Part shown: positions 7,500 through 14,428 of the stretch, piece by piece
How the letters are laid out: each line of letters begins with the position of its first letter
Numbering within the stretch: position 1 is the first letter of the stretch
Source of the DNA: JBJELF01 sp051879015
Lineage (GTDB): Bacteria; Bacillota; Clostridia; Lachnospirales; Lachnospiraceae
DNA: 20,187 nt
Assembly (NCBI GenBank): GCA_051879015.1
Contig: JBJELF010000045.1
Location: 1 to 20,187, forward strand
Direction of reading: 5' to 3'
Notes under the pieces: model-generated
Seen by the model: the letters and a program-made list of their open reading frames with translations, nothing else
Databases searched by the model: none
Told to the model about the DNA's origin: nothing
Program-made: the position numbers and the translations under genes

Positions 7500-8693
7500 A
7501 TGACTGAGTTAACTATCATTACTACGCCACAAGAACTTACCCATGCCAGAAAACAATGTTGGCAAAGTCATATCACCGCTCTCAAAAATAATCAAAAAGA
7601 GCATTTTGAGTTTGAAAATCATCAATTAATTTATGGTGACATTTCCATGAAATTTTATATGACAAAAAAAGGAAATCCTGGTCCAGATGGATATCCGGTC
7701 TACATTGCATTGCATGGCGGCGGCGGTGTACCTTTTCCCGAAATCAATGACCGACAATGGGAGCATCAGAAAGTTTATTACTTTGACAGCGTTACCGATG
7801 GTATCTGCATTGCTCCCCGAGGAGTTCGTGATACATGGAACACACATTTCAATGATGAATCCTATCCACTTTACGATAGATTAATTATGAATCTAGCTGC
7901 CCATGAAACAATTGATTTCAATCGAATTTATTTGCTTGGATTCTCCGCAGGAGGTGATGGCGTCTACGGCATTACTCCCTGCATGGCAGATCGTTTTGCG
8001 GCGGCCAATATGTCTGCGGGTCATCCTAATTCCGTAGATTTGACCAATCTATACCATCTTCCTCTCTCTCTTCAAGTGGGTGAAAAGGACGGTGCCTATG
8101 AGCGCAATCACATCACGGCTCGTTACGGACTCTATTTAAACCGTCTGGCATTGCGCTACGGAGATGGCTACATACATCGTGTGCTGATTCACAGCCAAAA
8201 ACCTCATAATTTTCGTGACAATGAGCCAAATCGCATTCCTCAGACTGTCATAGCTGACTACAAAGCCTGGATATTGCAGGGCAATGACACGACCGCTGAG
8301 TTAAACACCAATGCCATTGATTTTGTCAATCAATTTACTCGTGATCCTCTTCCAAGGCGCATTGTATGGAATTTGGCCACTCGAGCTCCTCTGCGCAAAG
8401 TAAACTCTCACTATTGGCTCTGGGCAGATCCTAGTGCCCGCGCAGGTCATGTGGTAGCATCTTACAATTCAGAGGATAATTCTATTACTATTGAAGAAAA
8501 CACCGCCAACGGTGAAGTAAGAGTGCTGATCAATGAAGATATGTTGGATGTATTTGCTCCAATTACCATTCATTACCCAGACCATACTGAAACAGTGACT
8601 GTCGAGGCTAATCTGGAACTTCTTTGGGATACCACACTAACAATTGGGGATCCTAATTACCAATTTTGTGCCTCTATTACATTGTCAATTTGA
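7500..8693 (+). CDS. Alpha/beta hydrolase, PHB-depolymerase/esterase-like
   Basis: This 397-aa hydrolase has the oxyanion-hole segment ALHGGGGVP (70-78) and the nucleophile elbow GFSAGGDG, placing Ser149. A likely catalytic His lies in QKPHNF, in the right order for an esterase of the poly(3-hydroxybutyrate) depolymerase or peptidase S9-like group. The last 120 residues form a separate beta-rich tail with no motif I can name. No signal peptide is present, so an intracellular ester or acyl-peptide substrate is more likely than polymer. The frame is open from ATG 7413, but ATG 7500 has GGAAGGAAG upstream and the longer version would translate a dispersed repeat. It is monocistronic with a strong terminator. 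Confidence 0.75.
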   Translation: MTELTIITTPQELTHARKQCWQSHITALKNNQKEHFEFENHQLIYGDISMKFYMTKKGNPGPDGYPVYIALHGGGGVPFPEINDRQWEHQKVYYFDSVTDGICIAPRGVRDTWNTHFNDESYPLYDRLIMNLAAHETIDFNRIYLLGFSAGGDGVYGITPCMADRFAAANMSAGHPNSVDLTNLYHLPLSLQVGEKDGAYERNHITARYGLYLNRLALRYGDGYIHRVLIHSQKPHNFRDNEPNRIPQTVIADYKAWILQGNDTTAELNTNAIDFVNQFTRDPLPRRIVWNLATRAPLRKVNSHYWLWADPSARAGHVVASYNSEDNSITIEENTANGEVRVLINEDMLDVFAPITIHYPDHTETVTVEANLELLWDTTLTIGDPNYQFCASITLSI

Positions 8694-8722
8694 TATATTT
8701 GTATATACTTTTTTCTTTCCGC

Positions 8723-8758
8723 AAAACGCGCTCTTAACATTTGTTAAGAGCGCGTTTT
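8723..8758 (+). terminator. Intrinsic terminator of the alpha/beta hydrolase gene
   Basis: A 16-bp perfect stem (8723-8738 with 8743-8758), GC-rich in the middle with a 4-nt loop ATTT, ends in TTTT. It begins 30 bp after the stop codon. The A4/T4 ends make it potentially bidirectional. Confidence 0.9.
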
Positions 8759-8835
8759 CGTGTTTTATGCATTTATTTGAAATCATACTAGAAAATAAAA
8801 CCGTGCGTTTACCGTAGATATCTACAAGATTTATG

Positions 8836-8865
8836 TTGCAAGACTTTATAAAGATATGCTACAAT
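8836..8865 (+). promoter_or_regulatory. Possible promoter of the esterase-asparaginase operon
   Basis: TTGCAA (8836-8841) and TACAAT (8860-8865) are separated by 18 bp. If used for the esterase gene it gives a leader of about 250 nt carrying both repeat elements. A closer promoter near 9040-9070 cannot be excluded. Confidence 0.5.
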
Positions 8866-8870
8866 TATGT

Positions 8871-8920
8871 AATACTGGATCAAAAGGTCATACATACATT
8901 CCATGCTTACATGAAAATAT
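8871..8920 (-). repeat. Dispersed repeat, copy B (partial, inverted)
   Basis: On the minus strand it reads TTTTCATGTAAGCATGGAAT, then GTATG duplicated by 4 nt, then ACCTTTTGATCC-AGTAT. This aligns with the inner loop and right arm of copy C with few differences. The left arm of the palindrome is missing. Confidence 0.65.
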
Positions 8921-9060
8921 CTAACTTGGAACCTACCAAAACATAAGAAAATAGGCCAAATAGGGCGGATTTCAAAAGTTTTCGGATTGCAGGAATACGA
9001 AGCAATCCGTAGAGAGCAAAGAGTAAAAATACCTTTTGTCCCCAACATTTTTATATTTCG

Positions 9061-9088
9061 TTATGCTTGCGAAGCAGGCATATTAGTT
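9061..9088 (+). repeat. Hairpin element in the esterase leader (copy 2)
   Basis: TTATGCTTGC, GAAGCAGGCAT and AGTT follow in order, as in copy 1 at 7230-7267 read in the direction of its gene. TGCTTGC and GCAGGCA can pair around a GAA loop (seven pairs including one G-T). It lies 35-62 nt before the esterase start codon. Confidence 0.5.
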
Positions 9089-9122
9089 TATTATCAATCA
9101 ACTAGGAAGGGCACATAAGACA

Positions 9123-9875
9123 ATGATAAAAAAATTTAATGTGACAATCACGCCATTTGGCTTGGAACGCATGATTCACCTGTATTTACCAGATGATTAT
9201 TATGAGAGCGAAGAATGTTATCCTGTGATATATATGTATGATGGGCATAATTTATTTTTTGATGAAGACGCCACCTATGGAAAATCATGGGGACTCAAGG
9301 AGTTTCTGGATCAATATGATAAAAAATTTATTGTAGTAGGTCTTGAATGCAATCATGAAGGAACTGAGCGCTTAAATGAATTTTGTCCTTATAACACGAG
9401 AAGTCCCATTTTTGGTCCTATTGAGGGAAAGGGAAAAGAATTAATGGATTGGGTAGTAGAAGAATTAAAGCCGATGATTGACAGAGAATATCGCACCTAC
9501 CCATCGCGTGAGTGTACAGCGATTGCCGGCAGTTCTATGGGCGGTCTGATGGCATTGTATAGCGTTATGAAATACAATGAATTTTTTTCTAAGGCAGCTT
9601 GCATTTCTTCTGCCATTGATTTTTGTATGGAACCATTGAAAGCCGATACAAAAAATGTGCAAATTAATCCTGATACGAGAGTGTATTTCAGTTTTGGCAC
9701 AGCCGAAACTGACAGTGTGATACAGAGTTTACAAAATATCGAATATTTTGCCGAAAAATTTCTCACAATAGGAGCGGCATGTAAAATAAATGTGGTGCGG
9801 GGCGGAAGCCACTGCGAAGCATGTTGGGAAAAAGAAAATCCGATTTATTTTGATTTTCTCTGGAGGGCAAAATAG
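9123..9875 (+). CDS. Esterase (enterochelin esterase / EstD-like, PF00756 type)
   Basis: This 250-aa alpha/beta hydrolase starts with a beta-strand segment and the typical YPVIYMYDGHNLF block (33-45). The nucleophile elbow GSSMGG (136-141) gives Ser138, and a C-terminal GGSHCEACW supplies the probable catalytic His. This pattern fits the putative esterase family that includes enterochelin esterase and S-formylglutathione hydrolase. No signal peptide is seen. The ribosome site AGGAAGGG is about 11 nt from the ATG. The next gene, an asparaginase, begins 5 bp after its stop, so the two are an operon. Its substrate is unknown; no siderophore genes are nearby. Confidence 0.8.
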   Translation: MIKKFNVTITPFGLERMIHLYLPDDYYESEECYPVIYMYDGHNLFFDEDATYGKSWGLKEFLDQYDKKFIVVGLECNHEGTERLNEFCPYNTRSPIFGPIEGKGKELMDWVVEELKPMIDREYRTYPSRECTAIAGSSMGGLMALYSVMKYNEFFSKAACISSAIDFCMEPLKADTKNVQINPDTRVYFSFGTAETDSVIQSLQNIEYFAEKFLTIGAACKINVVRGGSHCEACWEKENPIYFDFLWRAK

Positions 9876-9880
9876 GCGAA

Positions 9881-10852
9881 ATGAAAAAAATTCATATTAT
9901 CGCCACTGGCGGTACGATAGCGGGATTGGGTACAAAGGGATGTACATCGGATTATCATGCAGGTCAACTGCAGGTATCAGAATTGATTGCAGCTTTGCCG
10001 GATATTGATTCTAATATTCAATTAAGTTTTGAACAGTTTGTCAATGTGGACAGCAATGATATGACGATGGAGCTGTGGTTAAAACTAGCCCGTCATATTA
10101 AGGAAATGGCAGAAAAAGACGAGGCAGATGGATTTGTGATTACTCACGGTACGGACACGATGGATGAAATATCTTATTTTTTATCTATCACATTGATGAT
10201 TGAACCACCTGTTGTGCTGACTGGATCCATGAGACCTGCTTCCTCGGCCAGTGCAGACGGTTTGCTTAATTTGTATGATTCTATCTATGTAGCAGCAAAT
10301 GAGGATTCTCGAAAACAAAATGTATTGGTATGTTTTTGTGGTACCATTTATTCTGGAAGAAATGTCATCAAGTCGAGTACCTTTCAAGTCGATGCTTTTG
10401 ATGGACGCACACCGTCTTGCTTGGGATATATTCAGGATAAAAAATGTTTCTACTATAATTGTTTTGATTTGCGAAGACAAAATCTGACTCAATTTGATTT
10501 ACGTCAAATCAAATCTCTGCCTCGAGTAGATGTAGTGTACTATTACACAGATGCCCCAGTAGATATCTTAGATTATTATGAGCAAAAGGTAGATGGATTG
10601 GTGATTTGCGGCACGGGAGCCGGAAATTATAGTCAACTATGGATTGATAGAATTTCTAAAATGAAGATTCCAGTAGTTCGCGCCTCAAGAGTCATGAATG
10701 GTATGGTTACCCAGACAAGTCATTTTGATCCAACGGAAAATACGATACCTGCTTTTACATTACCGCCTCAGAAGGCCAGAATTTTACTTGCTTTGAGTTT
10801 GCTTCATACCAGAGATTATGAAATGCTGAAGCAAGTTTTTCGAAATGGCTGA
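9881..10852 (+). CDS. Cytosolic L-asparaginase
   Basis: This 323-aa enzyme hydrolyses L-asparagine to aspartate and ammonia. The first triad is in ATGGTIAG (nucleophile Thr12) with Tyr25, the second in THGTDTMDE (Thr91, Asp92), and a Lys in GRNVIKSS aligns with the E. coli AnsB Lys162. The LTGSMRPASSASADG block resembles the bacterial type II family, but there is no signal peptide, so it acts inside the cell. The start ATG lies 5 bp after the esterase stop with a weak AGG site, which suggests translational coupling. A palindromic repeat with a T-tail (copy C) follows and can terminate the operon. Glutaminase side activity or a modified asparagine substrate is possible. Confidence 0.9.
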   Translation: MKKIHIIATGGTIAGLGTKGCTSDYHAGQLQVSELIAALPDIDSNIQLSFEQFVNVDSNDMTMELWLKLARHIKEMAEKDEADGFVITHGTDTMDEISYFLSITLMIEPPVVLTGSMRPASSASADGLLNLYDSIYVAANEDSRKQNVLVCFCGTIYSGRNVIKSSTFQVDAFDGRTPSCLGYIQDKKCFYYNCFDLRRQNLTQFDLRQIKSLPRVDVVYYYTDAPVDILDYYEQKVDGLVICGTGAGNYSQLWIDRISKMKIPVVRASRVMNGMVTQTSHFDPTENTIPAFTLPPQKARILLALSLLHTRDYEMLKQVFRNG

Positions 10853-10867
10853 AAGATTATGCAGTTC

Positions 10868-10926
10868 AAAAGGTCATACATTTTCATGCAAGTATGTAAT
10901 GTATGACCTTTTAATCCTAGTATCAT
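10868..10926 (+). repeat. Dispersed palindromic repeat, copy C, doubling as terminator
   Basis: Perfect 15-bp arms AAAAGGTCATACATT (10868-10882) and AATGTATGACCTTTT (10898-10912) enclose a 15-nt loop. The right arm continues as AATCCTAGTATCA. The T4 end and its place 15 bp past the asparaginase stop make it a plausible terminator. Copies A and B are partial versions of the same element. Confidence 0.75.
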
Positions 10927-10931
10927 ATTAC

Positions 10932-10969
10932 AAAAAGAGCAGCACACTGTCCTGCAATGCGCTGCTCTT
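10932..10969 (-). terminator. Intrinsic terminator of tRNA-Gly
   Basis: On the minus strand AAGAGCAGC (10969-10961) pairs with GCTGCTCTT (10943-10935), followed by a TTTTT run (10936-10932). It starts 5 nt after the tRNA 3' end. Confidence 0.85.
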
Positions 10970-10973
10970 CTAA

Positions 10974-11043
10974 GCAGATAACGGGAGTCGAACCCGCCTC
11001 TTCAGCTTGGGAAGCTAACATCATACCGATAGACCATATCTGC
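10974..11043 (-). tRNA. tRNA-Gly (anticodon CCC)
   Basis: The acceptor stem GCAGATA/TATCTGC pairs over 7 bp. The anticodon stem TTAGC/GCTGA holds the loop TTCCCAA with anticodon CCC (codon GGG). The T arm GCGGG-TTCGACT-CCCGT is standard and the discriminator base is U, as is usual for glycine. CCA is not encoded. It has its own promoter and terminator, so it is a single-gene transcript. Confidence 0.93.
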
Positions 11044-11061
11044 ATCTCCATTTACTTTAAT

Positions 11062-11089
11062 AGTATAGCATATTTTTCTGAATTTGCAA
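11062..11089 (-). promoter_or_regulatory. Promoter of tRNA-Gly
   Basis: TTGCAA (11089-11084) and TATACT (11067-11062) on the minus strand are separated by 16 bp, about 20 nt before the tRNA 5' end. Confidence 0.7.
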
Positions 11090-11156
11090 GAAATTTTTTT
11101 GTAAAATTGGTATTTATCCGCTTCCAGCTATGTCAATCTATTTTTGCGTACCATTC

Positions 11157-12350
11157 TCAAAATACATATCGATACAGCCGTTCCATAGCCTCCACCACTA
11201 AATCATAAGGAAGTGCTAAATTCATACGAATGGTATTATCCCACTGGAAAGGTCTTCCATCCTGCCAAATCACTCCCACGGATACACCTGCTGCCAACAG
11301 CTCATCCAAAGTTTTATCATTTTTTTTACACCATTCTTCACAGTTTAAATACAGCATATAAGTTCCCTGTGGCTTGGACAATGTTACACCTTGAAAATGG
11401 TTTTGAATGAAATCATAGGCATAATCTACATTTTTTTGCAATGTCTCACACAATTCATCAACCCATTGCTCTCCCTCCTTACAGTAAGCACCAATCAGTG
11501 CATGCATAGAAAGGACATTACAGGAGTTGTAAAAACACATAGAGGAACGCTTTTCCACTTTTCTTCTCAATTCTTCATTATAAATAATGTGATAAGAGCC
11601 AACCAATCCCGCCAGATTAAAAGTCTTACTGGGAGCATAAACAGCCACCGTACGCTCCTTTGCATCTTGAGAGACAGACTGCGTCGGTGTATGGATATAT
11701 CCCGGCAAAATCAAATCAGACCATATTTCATCTGAAATTACTGTACAATCATGAGAAGCATACACTTCCATCGCCTGTTCAATCTCTTCCCGCTCCCACA
11801 CACGACCAGTTGGATTGTGAGGGGAACAAAAAATGACCAGCTTAATCTGGTTTTCTTCCATTTTTTTTGCCATATCCTCATAATCCATCCGCCAAATGCC
11901 TTTTTCATCCTTCACCAATTTGCTGTACACAATCTTTCTTCCTGTCTCCTCTAAAACGCGAATAAAACCAATATAAGCTGGAGCATGAAGCAAAATCGCA
12001 TCACCTTCTTCAGTAAACTCACGCACTACGGAAGAAACGCAACCCAATACACCATTTTCATAGCCAATATACTCCTGTTTCAAATCAGAAATCAGATGAC
12101 GACACTTCTGCCAGTAAATAATACTGTCAAAATAATCTTCTGACAAATTAAAATACCCAAAATGAGGTTCCAACACACGCTGTTGTATAGCCTCTGTAAT
12201 TGTCGGCAAAGTTGGAAAATTCATATCCGCCACCCACATAGGAATGGTCGAAAAACCGTCTTTTACCGTAACATTAGGAATTGGTATAACTTCCACCGCA
12301 ATCGCATCATGCCCACGGCGGTTTATATGACTTGTAAAATCGTATTTCAT
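11157..12350 (-). CDS. PatB/MalY-type C-S lyase (cystathionine beta-lyase-like aminotransferase fold)
   Basis: This 397-aa PLP-dependent fold-type I enzyme belongs to the MalY/PatB group, which cleaves the C-S bond of cystathionine or cysteine conjugates to give pyruvate, ammonia and a thiol. Visible are the N-terminal PMWVADMNFPT block (37-47) typical of the group, the SPHNPTGR motif (176-183), Asp207 in ISDEIW, and the PLP lysine Lys242 in YAPSKTFNLAGL. The start ATG follows GGAGAAAGG. It is a single gene behind a consensus promoter, with no met or cys genes near. A plain aminotransferase is less likely given the MalY-like N-terminus. The physiological substrate is not evident. Confidence 0.88.
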   Translation of the reverse strand: MKYDFTSHINRRGHDAIAVEVIPIPNVTVKDGFSTIPMWVADMNFPTLPTITEAIQQRVLEPHFGYFNLSEDYFDSIIYWQKCRHLISDLKQEYIGYENGVLGCVSSVVREFTEEGDAILLHAPAYIGFIRVLEETGRKIVYSKLVKDEKGIWRMDYEDMAKKMEENQIKLVIFCSPHNPTGRVWEREEIEQAMEVYASHDCTVISDEIWSDLILPGYIHTPTQSVSQDAKERTVAVYAPSKTFNLAGLVGSYHIIYNEELRRKVEKRSSMCFYNSCNVLSMHALIGAYCKEGEQWVDELCETLQKNVDYAYDFIQNHFQGVTLSKPQGTYMLYLNCEEWCKKNDKTLDELLAAGVSVGVIWQDGRPFQWDNTIRMNLALPYDLVVEAMERLYRYVF

Positions 12351-12392
12351 TTTTTCTTGTACCTTTCTCCACGCAAGTTTTCTATCGTTTCT

Positions 12393-12420
12393 ATTATACT
12401 CTCTTTTCCTTCAATGTCAA
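12393..12420 (-). promoter_or_regulatory. Consensus promoter of the C-S lyase gene
   Basis: Perfect TTGACA (12420-12415) and perfect TATAAT (12398-12393) on the minus strand are separated by 16 bp, about 45 nt before the start codon. Confidence 0.8.
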
Positions 12421-12528
12421 AGAGAAAACAATTATTTCGCCCTATTTCATTCTTTTTATCTATTTCTCGCAAGCAACATTTTGTATTATCAATACATATT
12501 TTTATCCTATTTTTGGATTTATATGCCA

Positions 12529-12556
12529 TTTACTTATTTTATTTTTGTATTATAAT
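12529..12556 (+). promoter_or_regulatory. Promoter of the 58-aa gene
   Basis: TTTACT (12529-12534) and a perfect TATAAT (12551-12556) are separated by 16 bp. The implied leader is about 55 nt. The rest of 12421-12528 is AT-rich with no feature I can name. Confidence 0.5.
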
Positions 12557-12618
12557 ACTGTATAACGAAGAAAAAGTATATGTTTTTCCTATAAAAACAT
12601 TTAAGGGGAGGTTTTATT

Positions 12619-12795
12619 ATGACTAGTTCAAATCGAGTACAAGGAATTGACGCATCTGGATTAAGTATGGAAGGTACCCTTTACACAGATTGGTGTACTC
12701 ATCAAGAACACCTTTCTAAGCAGCATTCCAGTTCCATTGACACCAAAGAACCGCTTATTATTAAAGTAATGCAATTACTGCATCTGGCAAAATAA
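12619..12795 (+). CDS. Small protein of unknown function (58 aa)
   Basis: This is a short gene with all the signals of expression: promoter at 12529-12556, ribosome site GGGGAGG 8 nt before the ATG, and a 12-bp terminator 38 bp after the stop. The product begins MTSSNRVQGIDASGLSMEG, has TDWCTHQEH in the middle (one Cys, one Trp, three His in a short span), and ends in a hydrophobic-basic segment PLIIKVMQLLHLAK that could form an amphipathic helix. It has no signal peptide or clear membrane helix. I do not recognise the family. It stands alone between the C-S lyase and a putative structured RNA, with no modifying enzyme beside it, so a modified-peptide role has no direct support. Confidence 0.65.
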   Translation: MTSSNRVQGIDASGLSMEGTLYTDWCTHQEHLSKQHSSSIDTKEPLIIKVMQLLHLAK

Positions 12796-12833
12796 CAAAT
12801 ATTGACTACATCAACCTTACTATATTCTATCTT

Positions 12834-12868
12834 AGACAGGCGAATTGAAAAGATTCGCCTGTCTTTTT
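12834..12868 (+). terminator. Intrinsic terminator of the 58-aa gene
   Basis: A 12-bp perfect stem AGACAGGCGAAT/ATTCGCCTGTCT with a 7-nt loop is followed by TTTTT. This is one of the strongest terminators in the window. Confidence 0.92.
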
Positions 12869-12991
12869 CTATAGACAGTACAAAAAGGAAATTATCGCTG
12901 CTTCCATTTGTTCTATCTCTGTCATATAATCTGTCATTCTCCTGATATTCCACCTAATTTTGTTATTATCAGTAACTTTCATCGTTTATAA

Positions 12992-13020
12992 TTGACATAA
13001 TTTTATTTTTATGTTACACT
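12992..13020 (+). promoter_or_regulatory. Consensus promoter of a putative noncoding RNA
   Basis: Perfect TTGACA (12992-12997) and TACACT (13015-13020) are separated by exactly 17 bp. No ribosome site or credible plus-strand frame follows; instead there is structured sequence ending in T7. The stretch 12869-12991 before it shows nothing else. Confidence 0.65.
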
Positions 13021-13026
13021 TTATCT

Positions 13027-13216
13027 GTAATCAATCCTAACTGTTGACAGTCGAATCTTCGCTATTGTTCTCCCTGGATACCTGATTTGATTTCACAGTG
13101 TGCGATTGTATTTTCAGGACTATCCAGTACATTTTCTGACCAGAGCTATGCCGTGTGGCCAGCCTCCTCTTCAACAATAAATTTTTCAGGAAATGCTACT
13201 GCCTAGTCCTTTTTTT
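13027..13216 (+). ncRNA. Putative structured small RNA, about 190 nt, family unassigned
   Basis: The segment starts 7 nt after a consensus promoter and ends in T7 (13210-13216). Stem 1 pairs 13074-13085 with 13114-13127 (12 pairs, AC bulge). Hairpin 2 pairs CTGACCA (13136-13142) with TGGCCAG (13156-13162), with one mismatch. TATTGTT (13063-13069) pairs with AACAATA (13173-13179), enclosing both. An alternative pairing joins 13116-13129 to 13197-13210 (7 plus 5 pairs) directly before the T-run and would disrupt stem 1. The next plus-strand gene is over 4 kb away, so it is not a leader. Length and layout are compatible with a 6S-like RNA, but I cannot confirm that signature. Confidence 0.5.
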
Positions 13217-13218
13217 AT

Positions 13219-13253
13219 GATACCAGAGTCAAAGGTATTTTTACTCTGGTATC
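13219..13253. repeat. Hairpin between the putative RNA and sigF
   Basis: GATACCAGAGT (13219-13229) and ACTCTGGTATC (13243-13253) form an 11-bp perfect stem with a 13-nt loop, 3 bp past the sigF stop. It lacks a T-run on either strand, so it may protect or mark the 3' end of the spoIIA mRNA rather than act as a standard intrinsic terminator. Confidence 0.6.
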
Positions 13254-13256
13254 TTC

Positions 13257-13973
13257 TCATGTAATTTCCCCTCTCATTTGTTTTAATATCCGCTTTTCCA
13301 GACGGCTAACCTGTACTTGAGAAATTCCCAACTGTGCCGCAATCTGGCTTTGTGTGCAATCCATAAAATAACGCATAATAATAATTTTTCGCTCTTTCTC
13401 CGGCAGTTTCTCAATCAACTGTTTTAAAGTAAGACGATTAATTAATATTTCGTTATCATTTCGTTCCTGCTCCAGACGCTCCATCCAGGTGATGTCCTGA
13501 CCATCTCCCTGATAAATGGTCTGAGAAAGACTCTCAATCTCCGCATTAGCTTCCATCGCAGTCGCTAATTCTTCACAACTAATTCCCGCTTCTTTTGCTA
13601 CCTCTTCTACCGTTGGTTCCCGTCCCAAATTTTTAGATAATTTTTCTTGAGCCAATCGAATTTTAAGACCAGTCTCCTTTAATGAGCGAGACACCCGTAT
13701 CATACCATCATCTCTCAGAAAACGACGAATTTCTCCGGCTATCATGGGTACTGCATAAGTCGAAAAACAGACACCAAATCCCGTATCAAATTTATCAATA
13801 GCCTTAATCAACCCAATACTGCCTATTTGAACTAAATCTTCCATTTCCTGACCTCGACCTACAAAACGCCTTGCTACACTCCACACCAACCCCATATTTT
13901 CTTCCACTAATCGGTTCCTTGCTTCTTTATCACCTGTATGTGCTCGTTCGATGAGAGAGTTTTTTTCTTCCAT
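13257..13973 (-). CDS. sigF: RNA polymerase forespore sigma factor SigF
   Basis: This 238-aa sigma-70 family factor directs early forespore transcription. Region 2 (about 28-62) contains GLVWSVARRFVGRGQ and DLVQIGSIGLIKAIDKF. Then come FSTYAVPMIAGEIRRFLRDDG, typical of SigF/SigG, region 3 (ETGLKIRLAQEKLSKNLGREPT), and the region 4 helix-turn-helix (TQSQIAAQLGISQVQVSRLEK). SigG shares much of this, but the position after spoIIAA-spoIIAB settles the identity. Start ATG 13973 has GGAGG 9 nt upstream. It is the last gene of the spoIIA operon, 23 bp after spoIIAB. Confidence 0.97.
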   Translation of the reverse strand: MEEKNSLIERAHTGDKEARNRLVEENMGLVWSVARRFVGRGQEMEDLVQIGSIGLIKAIDKFDTGFGVCFSTYAVPMIAGEIRRFLRDDGMIRVSRSLKETGLKIRLAQEKLSKNLGREPTVEEVAKEAGISCEELATAMEANAEIESLSQTIYQGDGQDITWMERLEQERNDNEILINRLTLKQLIEKLPEKERKIIIMRYFMDCTQSQIAAQLGISQVQVSRLEKRILKQMRGEIT

Positions 13974-13996
13974 ATCACTGCACCTCCAAGTGCTAA

Positions 13997-14428
13997 CTAT
14001 TCAAAATGCTGTCGCCCCAATTCTTTTTTCATTTTTACCGTAGTCCCTACATTGACCTGTGATTCCACTACTAATTCGTCCATAAAGGCCTCCATAAAGG
14101 AAAAACCCATACCAGAACGCTCCATCTCAGGAGCACCCGAATACATGGGCTGTCTCGCTCTTTCGATATCAGCAATACCACAGCCATCATCATGTACTGA
14201 AATAAAAATCACCGAACCTGTAATTTCCATCTCCATAGTTACCTCTCCTTTTGTATCGCGATATCCATGAATAATGGCATTGGTCACTGCTTCAGAGACC
14301 GCAGTGCGAATATCTTCCAATTCTTCCATATTTGGATTAAGATGCAGAATAAAAGCTGCTGCCGTCATTCTGGCAAATCCTTCATTCCAAGAATTACTTT
14401 CAAACACTACTTTCATTTTCTCGCTCAT
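13997..14428 (-). CDS. spoIIAB: Anti-sigma F factor / serine kinase SpoIIAB
   Basis: This 143-aa GHKL-fold protein binds and inhibits SigF and phosphorylates SpoIIAA. The N-box is in VSEAVTNAIIHGY. The G1-like box is DDGCGI, and the ATP lid with RARQPMYSGAPEMERSGMGF is that of SpoIIAB rather than RsbW. Length matches Bacillus SpoIIAB. The start overlaps the spoIIAA stop by 4 bp (ATGA), which suggests translational coupling and supports balanced anti-sigma and anti-anti-sigma synthesis. It acts in the forespore after septation. Confidence 0.97.
   Translation of the reverse strand: MSEKMKVVFESNSWNEGFARMTAAAFILHLNPNMEELEDIRTAVSEAVTNAIIHGYRDTKGEVTMEMEITGSVIFISVHDDGCGIADIERARQPMYSGAPEMERSGMGFSFMEAFMDELVVESQVNVGTTVKMKKELGRQHFE

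Larger units (their letters stand above)
8759..9122. other. Gene-free spacer before the esterase gene
   Basis: This 364-bp stretch lacks a credible gene. It holds a plus-strand promoter (8836-8865), the inverted dispersed repeat (8871-8920), and a hairpin element (9061-9088). A 79-codon minus-strand frame (8809-9048) exists, but it runs through the repeat, has no clear ribosome site and is not called. The piece between 8921 and 9060 resembles nothing I can name. Confidence 0.6.

Noticed and set aside
8809..9048. 79-codon minus-strand open frame in the spacer before the esterase gene
   Set aside because: It runs through dispersed repeat copy B and a plus-strand promoter, has no clear ribosome site and shows no domain. 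It is best seen as a by-product of repeat sequence.
12619..12795. Modified-peptide (RiPP) precursor
   Set aside because: No modifying enzyme, exporter or protease gene is adjacent, and only one Cys is present.
12702..12953. 83-codon minus-strand frame opposite the 58-aa gene
   Set aside because: It crosses the strong terminator at 12834-12868 and lies antisense to the better supported small gene.
13027..13216. Firm assignment of the structured segment as 6S RNA
   Set aside because: Length fits, but the junction is strongly asymmetric (4 nt against about 45 nt) and I cannot find the conserved central-bubble bases. Left unassigned.
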